From: Candidatus Flexifilum affinis
GTDB taxonomy: Bacteria; Chloroflexota; Anaerolineae; Aggregatilineales; Phototrophicaceae
DNA: 64,000 bases
Assembly: GCA_016713325.1 (NCBI GenBank)
Contig: JADJPJ010000025.1
Span: 51,250 to 115,249 of the forward strand
Direction of reading: 5' to 3'
Shown: positions 8,968 through 17,592 of the stretch, in pieces
How the letters are laid out: each line of letters begins with the position of its first letter
Position numbering within the stretch: the stretch's first letter is position 1
Notes under the pieces: model-generated
What the model was told of the DNA's origin: nothing
The model's input: only the letters and a program-made list of their open reading frames with translations
Database searches by the model: none
Program-made: the position numbers and the translations under genes

Positions 8968-10061
8968 TCCCCATTTTCTACAACGAGCACCACAGCGGGC
9001 ACAGCCTGATCGGCCGCTTCACGCGGCGGCACGGCGAAGCACACCTGATGTTTCTGGAGCAGCCCAAGGCCACCTGCCCTCCGGAACCGGACGACGATCA
9101 GGAAACTCCGGCGCGGATGGCTTACATCACCGAGGCGCTGCGGGCGGCCGGCGTGAACCCCCTGGAGCCGGCGCGCGACTTCGGACGCGGGCCGATCGAG
9201 GCGGTGCACGACGCCGGCTACCTGGAGTATCTGGAGCACGCCTATGCCGATTTCGCGGCGCAGACCGGCCAGTCCGCGCCGGTCTTCCCAGAGGCGTTCG
9301 CCTTTCGCCGTACGGCGCGCCGTCCGCAGAGCCGGATCGCCCAGCGCGGCTACTACGGTATGGACGTCTACACGCCGATCACCGAGGCGACCTGGGAGGC
9401 GGCCTATTGGAGCGCCCAGACCGCTCTCAGCGCCGCCGACTCCGTATTGAACGGTGCGCCGTTGGCCTATGCTCTCTGCCGGCCGTCGGGCCACCACGCC
9501 GGGCGCGACTTCTACGGCGGCTACTGCTTTCTGAACAACTGCGCCATCGCCGCCCGCTCCCAGCAGATGCGAAGCGGGCAGCGCGTCGCCATCCTCGACT
9601 TCGACTTCCACCACGGCAACGGCACGCAGGACATCTTCTACGAGTCGCCGGAGGTGGTGTTCATCTCGCTGCACGGCGTTCCCGATCAGGCTTTCCCGTA
9701 CTACTGGGGCTTCGCCGACGAGACGGGGAGCGGCGCGGGCGAGGGGGCCAATTTCAACCTGCCGCTGCCCAAGGGAACGACTACAGCGGAGTACCTGGCC
9801 GCCTTCGACCGCGCGCTGGAGATCATGCGAAGTGTCGATCCGGCGTATCTGGTGGTGTCGGCGGGCTTTGACATCGGCCCCGGCGATCCGTATGGCGGCT
9901 TCGAGGTCGATGCCGCCGGCATGGCCGAGATCGGGCGGCGGCTGGGCGAGATAAACCGCGCCGGCCTGCCGATGACCATCATCCAGGAGGGCGGCTACGT
10001 GCCGCACCAACTCGGCCACTACGTGGTCAGCTTCTTCCGCGGCATGGGGGTGCTGTCATGA
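8964..10061 (+). CDS. aphA: Acetylpolyamine amidohydrolase (class II histone deacetylase fold)
   Basis: A 365-residue zinc hydrolase closely resembling Mycoplana ramosa acetylpolyamine amidohydrolase. Conserved motifs are CRPSGHHAG (catalytic His pair), GGYCFLNN, ILDFDFHHGNGTQ (zinc ligands Asp and His), SAGFDIGPGDP (zinc ligand Asp) and EGGY. It would release acetate from N-acetylated putrescine, cadaverine or spermidine in the cytoplasm. The GTG start overlaps the stop of the preceding permease gene, implying translational coupling of import and deacetylation. Deacetylation of other acylated amines cannot be excluded. Confidence 0.88.
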   Translation: MIPIFYNEHHSGHSLIGRFTRRHGEAHLMFLEQPKATCPPEPDDDQETPARMAYITEALRAAGVNPLEPARDFGRGPIEAVHDAGYLEYLEHAYADFAAQTGQSAPVFPEAFAFRRTARRPQSRIAQRGYYGMDVYTPITEATWEAAYWSAQTALSAADSVLNGAPLAYALCRPSGHHAGRDFYGGYCFLNNCAIAARSQQMRSGQRVAILDFDFHHGNGTQDIFYESPEVVFISLHGVPDQAFPYYWGFADETGSGAGEGANFNLPLPKGTTTAEYLAAFDRALEIMRSVDPAYLVVSAGFDIGPGDPYGGFEVDAAGMAEIGRRLGEINRAGLPMTIIQEGGYVPHQLGHYVVSFFRGMGVLS

Positions 10062-11998
10062 CCGCGTGGGTACACGATGTGCGCCGGGCGTGGAAGCGGG
10101 CCGGGGAGCTGATCGAGCGGAGGTTCGTCACGCCGGGGCGCGAGCTGAAGACCGGTCTGACGCCTCGCTTCAAAGAGGTGCGTATCGACCTCAATGTGCC
10201 GGTGCCGATGCGCGACGGGGTGATCCTGCGCGCCGACGTCTACCGCCCTGAAGGCCCGGCCGACGCGCGCCGGCCGGTGGTGCTGATCCGCATGCCCTAC
10301 GGCAAGCAGGAGGACTACTGCTACATGCCCGCGCACGGGAAATACTGGGCGCGCCAGGGCTATGCCTGCGTGATTCAGGATGTGCGAGGCCGGTTCGCCT
10401 CCGAGGGCAAATTCGACCCGTTCGTCAACGAAGCCGAGGATGGCTGGGATACGCTCGACTGGGTGGCGGCGCAGCCGTGGTGCGACGGCAACATCGGCAT
10501 GACCGGCGAGTCGTACTATGGCTACACACAGTGGGCGGTCGCGCCGCTGCGTCACCCGGCGCTCAAGGCGATCGTGCCGGGCAACACAGCCGCCAACATC
10601 TACGGCATCTGGTTCTACGTCAACGGGGCGTTTGCTCTGCAAACCATGGGCCAGTGGTCGATCTATATGAACCACCGCATCTACGCCAATCCGCTGCGCC
10701 TGACCGACGCCATCCGTAAACGCCTGCCGCTGGGCCGCATGGACGACGCGGCCGGCATCCCCTCGCCATTCTACAAGGATGCCATCGCCCACCCGACGCG
10801 CGACGCCTTCTGGGAGCGGATCAACCAGGACCAGTTCTACGGCCAGATCGACATCCCTGCCCTGAGCTGGGGCGGCTGGTACGACACCTTCCTCAAAGGC
10901 ACGCTGGAGGACTGGTGGGGCATGATGCGCCACCCCGACCCGGAAGTGAGGCGGCATCAGTATGTGATTCTGGCCCCTACCGACCACGAGATTTCCCCCT
11001 GGCGGACGGGGCGCGTCGGCGCGCTGAACGTCGGCGGCGAGGCGTGGAGCTACGACTGGATCGCCCGCTTCTTCGACCGCTACCTGATGGGCATCAAGAA
11101 TGGCCTGGAATACGAGGGGCGGGTCCGTTACTTCGTCATGGGGCCAAATGTCTGGCGCTGGGCGAACGCGTTCCCGCCGCTGGGAGCCGTGCCGACGCGC
11201 TTCTACCTGCACAGCGGGGGCAGCGCCAACACCGCCCAGGGCGATGGCTGGCTGGATACGCGCGCGCCGGACTCCGAGGAGCCGGCGGATGGCTACGTGT
11301 ATGACCCGGACGACCCGGTGACGCTGACGCTCCAGACCGACCTGTGGTACATGGCGGAGGAGCTGAAGGATCGGACGCAGATCGCGGGGCGGCAGGATGT
11401 GCTGCACTACACGGGGGCGCCGCTTGAGGCCCCGCTGGAGATCACCGGGTTGATTCAGGCGCGGCTGTACGCCAGTTCATCGGCGCCGGACACCGACTTC
11501 ACCGTCACGCTGGTCGACGTCGCACCGGACGGGCACGTCCATCTGGTGCAGGAGGGGATCGTGCGGGCGCGCTGGCGGGAGGGATCGGCCGAGTCGTTCC
11601 TGACGCCGGGAGCGGCCACCGCCTTCGACGTCGATCTGTGGGCGACGAGCTATGTCTTCCAACCCGGTCATCGCGTGCGAGTGGAGGTGAGCAGCAGCAA
11701 TTTCGACCGCTATGACCGCAACCCGAACACCGGCGATCCGTTCGGGCAGGCGCGGGCGGCGCAGAAGGCCGAGCAGCGTATTTTTCATGCGCCGGGGCGG
11801 GAGTCGCACATTGTGCTGCCGGTGATGACGTCGGGTTACTGTCATCGAGCAGATCGTTCCCGGAAGGACCGGCAGGTAAGGCGACTACCTGTTTCACCGC
11901 ATCGCCGAGCAGCGTTCGAAACGTCTCCACCAGGCGCGGGCGCACGACCACCACGGCCAGTCGGAATGATCCCGTGTGCAGGACATCCAACGCATTGA
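10058..11998 (+). CDS. CocE/NonD family (S15) hydrolase
   Basis: An alpha/beta hydrolase with the X-Pro dipeptidyl-peptidase/cocaine-esterase layout. It has the N-terminal PMRDGVILRADVYRPEG strand, an RGRFASEG stretch, the nucleophile Ser in GESYYGY near residue 150, a putative Asp-His in APTDHEIS, and a C-terminal jelly-roll region. Family members cleave ester or amide bonds. It overlaps the deacetylase gene by 4 nt and may process amide-linked polyamine conjugates (inference). The normal family C-terminus falls at HIVLPV near 11825. Beyond that the frame runs about 55 codons antisense to the convergent NTPase gene, so the true stop may have been lost. Confidence 0.82.
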   Translation: MTAWVHDVRRAWKRAGELIERRFVTPGRELKTGLTPRFKEVRIDLNVPVPMRDGVILRADVYRPEGPADARRPVVLIRMPYGKQEDYCYMPAHGKYWARQGYACVIQDVRGRFASEGKFDPFVNEAEDGWDTLDWVAAQPWCDGNIGMTGESYYGYTQWAVAPLRHPALKAIVPGNTAANIYGIWFYVNGAFALQTMGQWSIYMNHRIYANPLRLTDAIRKRLPLGRMDDAAGIPSPFYKDAIAHPTRDAFWERINQDQFYGQIDIPALSWGGWYDTFLKGTLEDWWGMMRHPDPEVRRHQYVILAPTDHEISPWRTGRVGALNVGGEAWSYDWIARFFDRYLMGIKNGLEYEGRVRYFVMGPNVWRWANAFPPLGAVPTRFYLHSGGSANTAQGDGWLDTRAPDSEEPADGYVYDPDDPVTLTLQTDLWYMAEELKDRTQIAGRQDVLHYTGAPLEAPLEITGLIQARLYASSSAPDTDFTVTLVDVAPDGHVHLVQEGIVRARWREGSAESFLTPGAATAFDVDLWATSYVFQPGHRVRVEVSSSNFDRYDRNPNTGDPFGQARAAQKAEQRIFHAPGRESHIVLPVMTSGYCHRADRSRKDRQVRRLPVSPHRRAAFETSPPGAGARPPRPVGMIPCAGHPTH

Positions 11999-12353
11999 CC
12001 CACCCCTCGCCGCGTTCCAGTTCGAGGGGGCCCAACTCGTCGATCATCAACAGGTCGCACGGACAGGCGGCATCCAGGCAGCGCATCCCCCAGGCGACTG
12101 TCTCGCTATCGAAGCGGTACTTCTGGGTGCGCAGCGCCGAGGGCTGTGCGTCCGCCTCCGCCAGAGGGCGGCGTTCTCCGCTGCGCAGGTCGAGCAGGTC
12201 GATGCCCACTTTGACCGATCCTTCAAAGCGCCCCGGCGAGAGGATGCCCGAACAGTCCAATGCTCGCTGCCGGGCGTGCTCGACCAGCCGGCGGCACAAC
12301 GTCGTCTTCCCTCTGCCGACTTCGCCGGTCACGACGACGATGGGGTTCGACAT
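11505..12353 (-). CDS. THEP1-like nucleoside-triphosphatase (3' end anomalous)
   Basis: A P-loop NTPase of the THEP1 type. Walker A is GEVGRGKTT near residue 10 and Walker B is LLMIDELGPLEL near residue 103. The ATG at 12353 is preceded by GGAGG, deciding the start. The recognisable domain ends with SGNDLLDDS at about 11837, a normal length of about 172 residues. After that the frame reads 110 further codons antisense to the S15 hydrolase gene and is probably meaningless. An indel or deletion at the junction may have removed both stops. Such NTPases often sit beside metal or corrinoid ABC genes, as here. Confidence 0.7.
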   Translation of the reverse strand: MSNPIVVVTGEVGRGKTTLCRRLVEHARQRALDCSGILSPGRFEGSVKVGIDLLDLRSGERRPLAEADAQPSALRTQKYRFDSETVAWGMRCLDAACPCDLLMIDELGPLELERGEGWVNALDVLHTGSFRLAVVVVRPRLVETFRTLLGDAVKQVVALPAGPSGNDLLDDSNPTSSPAAQCATPAPAHEKYAARPSAPPAPARTDRRCSGCGHSGRNCCCSPPLARDDRVGRHSSSPTDRRRRRWPLPASGTTRPIPPASAPARSPPAPDGRARPVRRRPA

Positions 12354-12445
12354 GTTCGTAGCCTCCTTCAGGGTTGTAACATTGCCCTCCGCCCCTTCAA
12401 GGAACCCTGGCGCGTGAATGGCCATCAAAAGGGTTCACACACGGT

Positions 12446-13288
12446 CTAGTCGTGGCCGTCGACGCGCCAAGAGATCAGTGCCGACCGCGTTTCCTCCGGC
12501 CACAGGTACTGCCCATCCTGCGATTGCAGCCGTCGGCGCAGCAGATCCCTCAGATAGTCGTCATGGGCGCTGCTGGCGCTCAGGCCGAAGCGCCGTTTGA
12601 CCTCGCGCAGCACGAACTCCAGGTCGGGCGTGGCGCGGGGCGTCCAGGGCCTTTCTATTTCCATCAACACATTGGGATAGATCCCCATTTCCAGCAGGAT
12701 GTTATAGGCGATCATAGCGTTGGGCCGGTCGAACGGCTGCCCCCAGATTGTCCGGGCGGCTTCAGCCATGGGGCCGTCCAGGTTAGGTACGCGCATAATG
12801 AGAAAGCACATTTTGCGGGTCGATGCGACCATCTGGCGGATAAAGCCGGCGAAATCGGCAGCGCCATACATGGCGTGCGAGCATAACGCGTAATCGTGCG
12901 GCTCCACCGCGACGTCCGGCCATGCGCCGTCGACCACGCGAACATTGGCGAGATTTGCCTGGCTCACTTCCTCGTGGAGGATGGCCAGCATCGACGGCGA
13001 CGGATCGATGGCCGTCACATGAGCCACCTGAGGGGCGAGCATCATGGTCCAGACGCCTGTGCCCGCGCCAATGTCGAGCACGGTGGCATGCGGATCGAGC
13101 TGGGCGCAGATGAAGTCGCGGCTGGTATCCGGTCTGCTCCAGCGCTGCCTGGCGCGCTCGGCAAAGTCGCGCGCCCGTTCCTTCCAACGATCCGGGGATT
13201 GCTCCAGATCGTCCGGGGCCAGCCGTCCGTTTTCGTGGGCTTCGATCACATCCCGCCACAGTGAGAGCCAATGCGTAGGCTTTTCCAT
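12446..13288 (-). CDS. Class I SAM-dependent methyltransferase
   Basis: A Rossmann-fold methyltransferase with the SAM-binding motif VLDIGAGTGVWTMML and the acidic loop TAIDPSPSML. The start at ATG 13288, preceded by GGAGA, is preferred over GTG 13312, which would overlap the upstream ATPase gene. It follows the ATPase gene of a FecCD-type ABC transporter by 14 nt. Methyltransferases in this position often accompany uptake of metal chelates or corrinoids, but the substrate here is unknown. The C-terminal half shows no further motif I recognise. Confidence 0.75.
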   Translation of the reverse strand: MEKPTHWLSLWRDVIEAHENGRLAPDDLEQSPDRWKERARDFAERARQRWSRPDTSRDFICAQLDPHATVLDIGAGTGVWTMMLAPQVAHVTAIDPSPSMLAILHEEVSQANLANVRVVDGAWPDVAVEPHDYALCSHAMYGAADFAGFIRQMVASTRKMCFLIMRVPNLDGPMAEAARTIWGQPFDRPNAMIAYNILLEMGIYPNVLMEIERPWTPRATPDLEFVLREVKRRFGLSASSAHDDYLRDLLRRRLQSQDGQYLWPEETRSALISWRVDGHD

Positions 13289-13302
13289 GTTTCTCCAGCG
13301 AG

Positions 13303-14079
13303 CTATATCCACAAGGCGATCTGCCGGCCGTCGATCTCCGACACCTGCACCGGAATGCCGTAAGTCGCAGACAGGTTGTCGGAAGTGAAGACGTCGGCCA
13401 GCGCCCCGGCGCGGTAGACCTGACCGTTGTGCATCAGAACGATATGCGTGGCAAGGGCCGCGGCGACGTCCGGCTCATGGCTGGTGAGCAGCAGAGTCAT
13501 GCCCTGTGCCACCAGGTCGCGCAGGAGCTGGATCAGACGCGCCTTGTTGGCGAGGTCAAGATGCGACATCGGCTCGTCGAGCAGCAGCAGGCGCGGCTGC
13601 TGAACCAGCGCCCGCGCGGCCAGCACCAACTGGCGTTCACCGCCGCTCAGGGTCGTGATCGACCGGCTGCGCAGCGCCTCCAGACCGACCCGCTCCAGGG
13701 CGCGCTCGGCGATGCGCACATCCTCGGGGCCGGGCATGGCCAACGGCGCCAGATACGGCGTGCGCCCCAGCAAGACATAGTCCAGGATCGAATGCTCGAA
13801 GTGGATCTGCTCGGTCTGCGGGATGAGCGCCATCCACTGCCCGACAGCGCGGCGGGGGTAGCTGCCGAGCGGCTTCCCATCCAGCAGAATCTTTCCCTGC
13901 TGCGGCTTGAGCCAGCCGAGGGCCAGGTGCAGCAGCGTCGTCTTGCCAACGCCGTTGGGACCCAGAATGGCCGTGACCGTGCCGGCTTGAATGTCGAGCG
14001 ACAGGGCGCGCAGCACGGCTCTGCTATTGCCAGGGTAGCCATAGTCGATGTGGTGAAACGCCAGCAGCGGAGCGGTCAT
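13303..14079 (-). CDS. FecE/BtuD-type ABC transporter ATP-binding protein
   Basis: A 258-residue ATPase with Walker A GPNGVGKTT, signature LSGGERQLVLAARAL and Walker B LLLLDEPMSHLDL. It powers the adjacent FecCD-family permease, which its start overlaps by 4 nt. The set would import an iron siderophore, haem or cobalamin. The window encodes a corrinoid-dependent pathway not far downstream, so a corrinoid cargo is attractive but not shown by sequence. Confidence 0.9.
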   Translation of the reverse strand: MTAPLLAFHHIDYGYPGNSRAVLRALSLDIQAGTVTAILGPNGVGKTTLLHLALGWLKPQQGKILLDGKPLGSYPRRAVGQWMALIPQTEQIHFEHSILDYVLLGRTPYLAPLAMPGPEDVRIAERALERVGLEALRSRSITTLSGGERQLVLAARALVQQPRLLLLDEPMSHLDLANKARLIQLLRDLVAQGMTLLLTSHEPDVAAALATHIVLMHNGQVYRAGALADVFTSDNLSATYGIPVQVSEIDGRQIALWI

Positions 14080-15116
14080 CGTGTCGCCCGCAGGTTATGG
14101 GTCAGCATGATGACCGCGAAGAACACCGCGCCGATCAGCGAGGTGAGAATGCCAACCGGGATTTCTCCGCTCAAGAGCGTGCGCGCGATGTCGTCACAGA
14201 GCACGGCGAACAGACCGCCCATCAGCATGGCGGCCGGAAGCGCCCAGCGGGTGTCCGCGCCAAACATGCGCCGCGCGATATGGGGCACGATCAGGCCGAT
14301 CCAGCCGACCATGCCGCAGACGGAAACGACTGCTGCCGTCGCCGCGACCGCCGCGGTGAGCAGGATGACGCGTTCGCGACCCGGCGCACCACCTAGCGAG
14401 AAAATTGTCGCGTCGTCCAGCGACAGCAGGTTGAGCCGCCAGCGCATCCGGTAGATGACGTACAGGCTGATCAGCACGGCCGGCGCAATGGTGAGTGTCG
14501 GCGTCCAGGTGATGCTCCACAGCCCGCCGAGCAGCCAGAAGGTGATCTCCTGAAGCTGGGTGAGCGGGTCGGCGATGTACTTGAGCACGCCCACGCCCGC
14601 GGAGAACAGCGCAGATACGGCGATCCCGGCCAGGACCAGGCGCAGCACCGAGCCGCCAAAACGGCCATGCCGCGCCAGGAGATAGGAGAGGCCCAGCCCC
14701 ATGAAGGCGAACACCACGGCCGACCCCTGCACAATCCACGCGGCGCTGCTGAAGAAGACGATGCTCAGCGCCGCGCCGAAGGCCGCCCCCTGCGACACGC
14801 CGAGAAAGCCCGGCTCGACCAGCGGATTGCCGAAGATCATCTGGAAGACTGTGCCGCTGGCGGCCAGGGACATCCCCAGCATGACGGCGGTGAGCAGGCG
14901 CGGCAGACGCAGATTGAGCATCAGCCGCTGAGCCAATTCGTCGTCGAACAGCCTGTCCAGCGCGATAAATCCCGGCTGTGGATAGCGTCCCAGGAGCAGC
15001 GACAGCAGGAAAACGACGACCAGCGCCAGCGCGATCCAGCCCAGTTTGCCGGGCATCGAGATCGCGCTGACGCGCTGGCGGATCGAGGCTGTCGGGGAGG
15101 CAGCGGTATCGGCCAT
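14076..15116 (-). CDS. FecCD/BtuC-family ABC permease
   Basis: A 346-residue polytopic membrane protein with about ten transmembrane segments and the family signatures RLPRLLTAVMLG, GMVGWIGLIVPHIAR and EIPVGILTSLIGA. It forms the translocation channel of a siderophore, haem or vitamin B12 importer as a homodimer. It lies 8 nt after the binding-protein gene and overlaps the ATPase gene by 4 nt. Cargo specificity cannot be decided from the permease. Confidence 0.92.
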   Translation of the reverse strand: MADTAASPTASIRQRVSAISMPGKLGWIALALVVVFLLSLLLGRYPQPGFIALDRLFDDELAQRLMLNLRLPRLLTAVMLGMSLAASGTVFQMIFGNPLVEPGFLGVSQGAAFGAALSIVFFSSAAWIVQGSAVVFAFMGLGLSYLLARHGRFGGSVLRLVLAGIAVSALFSAGVGVLKYIADPLTQLQEITFWLLGGLWSITWTPTLTIAPAVLISLYVIYRMRWRLNLLSLDDATIFSLGGAPGRERVILLTAAVAATAAVVSVCGMVGWIGLIVPHIARRMFGADTRWALPAAMLMGGLFAVLCDDIARTLLSGEIPVGILTSLIGAVFFAVIMLTHNLRATR

Positions 15117-15124
15117 TGGCGAGT

Positions 15125-16204
15125 CTACGGCAGTGCTCCGGCCACGTACGGCGCAACCAGTTCGTCGTAGGCGGAGTCGTCGAGACCGTACAGCTCACTG
15201 TAGAAGCTGCGGATCTCGGCTTCCATGTCCAGATCGGCGAAGAGATCGGGCTGTATGGTTTTAGCCAGCCAGGTCAGACCGAGAATCCAGCGCGGATCGG
15301 GCTGATCCCAACTGTAGTAGTCGGCGGGGAAGCCGTAGATCTGGCCCTCCTCAACCGCGCGCAGCGCCTGCCACTGCGCGTCCTCCTGGATCATGGCGAT
15401 CACCTCGGCCGCCGGCCGGAGATAGGCGATGACGTAAATCTGATCGGGGTCCCAGGCGGCGATCTGCTCCAACGTGACAGTCGTCCAACTGCGTCCCAGC
15501 TCGGCGTCGAGCCACACCGGCGCGCCGCCGGCCGCCTCGATAGCCCAGGTCTGAATAAAAGTGGTGGGCGGCACATTGAAGGCGACCACGCCGTCGCGGT
15601 CCGAGTAGTAGAGCACCAGCACGCTCGGCTTGTCCTCGGCGGTCAGGCCGGCGGTGGCCTCGGTGATCCGGTCGGTGCGATCCTGGAAGAAGGCGACCAG
15701 CTCCTCGGCGCGCGCCTCATTTTGCAGGAGGAGCCCCACGTTGGTCAGATCGCGGACGTACTGCTCCGGCGTCTCGAAGTCGACGTAGACCACCGGGATG
15801 CCGAGCGCGTCGAGCGGGGCGCCCAGCGTTTCGGCATTGCTGCTCTTGAGCAGGACCAGATCCGGCTGGCTGGCGGCGATCTCTTCTGCGCCTGCCTGCC
15901 CGTCGAGGACGATCTTGTCGCCGTAGGTGGGATCGATGGCAGGGATGAAGTCCAGTGCCATCTGCGAGGTGCGGCCAATGGCGACCACGCGCGACTCGGC
16001 TTCCGGGAACATGTAGACGGCATTGGCCGCCATGAAGAGCGCCCGCCCGGTCATGACGATGCGCTGCGGGGCCTGGGCGAAGGTCACTTCGCGCCCCAGG
16101 GCATCGGTCACGGTGATGGGCGCATCCTGGGCTAGAACGCCGGTCGTCGAGATGAGGAACAGGGCGAGCAGGAACGAAAACACAACGGTACGTCTAGAGA
16201 ACAT
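15125..16204 (-). CDS. BtuF/FecB-type ABC substrate-binding protein
   Basis: A 359-residue secreted protein with an N-terminal signal peptide (MFSRRTVVFSFLLALFLI..GVLAQ) and a periplasmic-binding-protein fold of the helical-backbone class. It carries ITVTDALGREVTFAQAPQRIV and the PDLVLL strand typical of this class. It captures a metal chelate or corrinoid outside the membrane and delivers it to the FecCD-type permease encoded next. There is no lipobox Cys after the signal, so anchoring is uncertain. Confidence 0.88.
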   Translation of the reverse strand: MFSRRTVVFSFLLALFLISTTGVLAQDAPITVTDALGREVTFAQAPQRIVMTGRALFMAANAVYMFPEAESRVVAIGRTSQMALDFIPAIDPTYGDKIVLDGQAGAEEIAASQPDLVLLKSSNAETLGAPLDALGIPVVYVDFETPEQYVRDLTNVGLLLQNEARAEELVAFFQDRTDRITEATAGLTAEDKPSVLVLYYSDRDGVVAFNVPPTTFIQTWAIEAAGGAPVWLDAELGRSWTTVTLEQIAAWDPDQIYVIAYLRPAAEVIAMIQEDAQWQALRAVEEGQIYGFPADYYSWDQPDPRWILGLTWLAKTIQPDLFADLDMEAEIRSFYSELYGLDDSAYDELVAPYVAGALP

Positions 16205-16225
16205 CGATTTCCTCCATTGGTGCTG

Positions 16226-16757
16226 CTAATCAACATCGTCCTGGAGGCAGCGATCCAACCACGTGATCACGGCTTCCATTTCGCTCTGCCGGAAGGCGAG
16301 GACCAGACACCAGAATTCGTCCTCGGAAGCGGCCATGGCGCTTTCGACCGCCTCCAGCCGTGTACACAGCAGGGCCTTCTGCTCCCGCGACCACCTGCGC
16401 CAGGCCGGGCAGCTTCATCCGCCGGTAGAAATACAGTCGGCTCAGAAATTCCAGGCGAATGTGGCGCACCCGCTGAGTGGGCTGATGCAGCCAGGTCAGA
16501 AATTCCGCTTCCCCAGCGGGCATGAGGTGGTAGATGTGGCGGGCGGGCCGGTTGGGCTGCGGTTCGACCCTGACGACGACCATGCCGTTCGCGGCCAACT
16601 GCTTGAGGTAGGCGTAGAAGTGGCTCTGGCCGATATGCCAGACGCGTCCCAGTTCCCGCTCGAAGTCCTGATACAGCTCGTAGGGGTGTTTGGGGCCGGC
16701 CATGAGCAGGCCGAGCAGCGCCGGCAGTGGGGAGGGTGAATTCTCTTTAGGCATCAT
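16226..16757 (-). CDS. PadR-family transcriptional regulator, frameshifted
   Basis: The N-terminal winged helix (LPALLGLLMAGPKHPYELYQDFERELGRVWHIGQSHFYAYLK, abridged here to its ends) is typical of PadR. The main frame degenerates after GLAQVV. In a neighbouring frame the expected C-terminal helices appear (REQKALLCTRLEAVE, then EDEFWCLVLAFRQSEME) and end at the TAG at 16226-16228. Removing one base near 16387 joins them. The gene lies just upstream of the FecBCD-type operon on the same strand and probably controls it. An inverted repeat directly precedes the start. Confidence 0.8.
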
Positions 16758-16763
16758 CTTCTC

Positions 16764-16784
16764 AATATTCACAATGTGAATATT
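16764..16784. promoter_or_regulatory. Putative PadR operator
   Basis: A 21-bp perfect palindrome around one central base (arms AATATTCACA and TGTGAATATT) lies 7 nt before the PadR start codon. A partial second copy, TTCACAGTGTG, follows at about 16785-16795. The position suggests autoregulation and control of the metal/corrinoid ABC genes downstream. Confidence 0.7.
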
Positions 16785-16988
16785 TTCACAGTGTGTATGG
16801 CGGGGATTGTAGATCCGGGGGTTGGCGGAGTCAAGAAAATGGGTGGAGAAAGTTGGTACGGCGATCGCAGGGGCGCAGTTCCGCCGGACAGCAAGAATGC
16901 TGTCCCTACGATCGCCGGGTGTTTTCGATCCGCATGAACCTCGGACGACGCGTGGAATTGTCATGCCGAGGAACTTGCAGAGAGGACT

Positions 16989-17471
16989 CTACGCCTTGCC
17001 CTTGGCGCGCAGGGCCTCGATCTTCCTGGCGTAGGGTTCCGGGGCGACCACGCGCGGCTTGTCAAACCACCTGGGCACGTCGACGCCGGAATAGAGCAGG
17101 ATGTTGCCCCAGGGGTCGAAGGCGCCGCTGCGGACGATGACCTTGGCCTTGGCCGCCATCTCGCTGAGGATCAGGCTGTGCGAGGTGAAGGCGTGGTCCG
17201 AATCCGGGAAGAGGCGCTGCACCGTCTCCAGCAGGACCGGGTTGTAGGTTTCGAGTTCGGCGGCGTATTCCACCTTCTCGGCGATGAAATCGTCGGCGAT
17301 CAGTTCCAGGACGGTGGCCAGATCGGGCAGGTCCTGCTTGATGGCCAGATCGATGCGCCAGGCGCTGCTGGGGATGGGAAAGCCGGCGTCGCAGACGATC
17401 ATCAGGTCGCCGTGACCCATCGAGCCGATGGCGTAGTTCAGTTCGGCATTGAGGATTTTTCCGCGCTTCAT
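16989..17471 (-). CDS. rbsD: RbsD/FucU-family sugar pyranase/mutarotase
   Basis: A 160-residue RbsD-like protein that would interconvert sugar anomers (pyranose/furanose) so that a kinase can act. The N-terminus MKRGKILNAELNYAIGSMGHGDL contains the catalytic His in GHGD, and the C-terminal FDPWGNILLYSGV matches the family. It carries about 20 residues more than typical RbsD at the C-terminus. It is the last gene of a leftward run with ribokinase and a ribose-type ABC transporter, separated from the kinase by a repeat hairpin. Confidence 0.88.
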   Translation of the reverse strand: MKRGKILNAELNYAIGSMGHGDLMIVCDAGFPIPSSAWRIDLAIKQDLPDLATVLELIADDFIAEKVEYAAELETYNPVLLETVQRLFPDSDHAFTSHSLILSEMAAKAKVIVRSGAFDPWGNILLYSGVDVPRWFDKPRVVAPEPYARKIEALRAKGKA

Positions 17472-17511
17472 GGTGTGCTCCTAAGGTGCGTTAGCAAACG
17501 ATTCTTGCCAT

Positions 17512-17579
17512 CCTCACCCCTGCTGCGCTGCGCTGAGCCTCCCCTCTCCATTCAATGGAGAGGGGACCGAGGGGTGAGG
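17512..17579. repeat. Intergenic hairpin repeat (CCTCACCCC/GGGGTGAGG family)
   Basis: Outer arms CCTCACCCC (17512-17520) and GGGGTGAGG (17571-17579) enclose an inner perfect hairpin CCCCTCTCC ... GGAGAGGGG at 17541-17565. The same pattern recurs in at least seven other gaps of the window. It could act as a transcription attenuator between rbsK and rbsD. Confidence 0.8.
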
Positions 17580-17592
17580 TTTCAGGCAGTCA

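Noticed and set aside
10019..11407. A 462-codon minus-strand frame
   Set aside because: Antisense shadow of the CocE-family hydrolase, whose motifs are clear.
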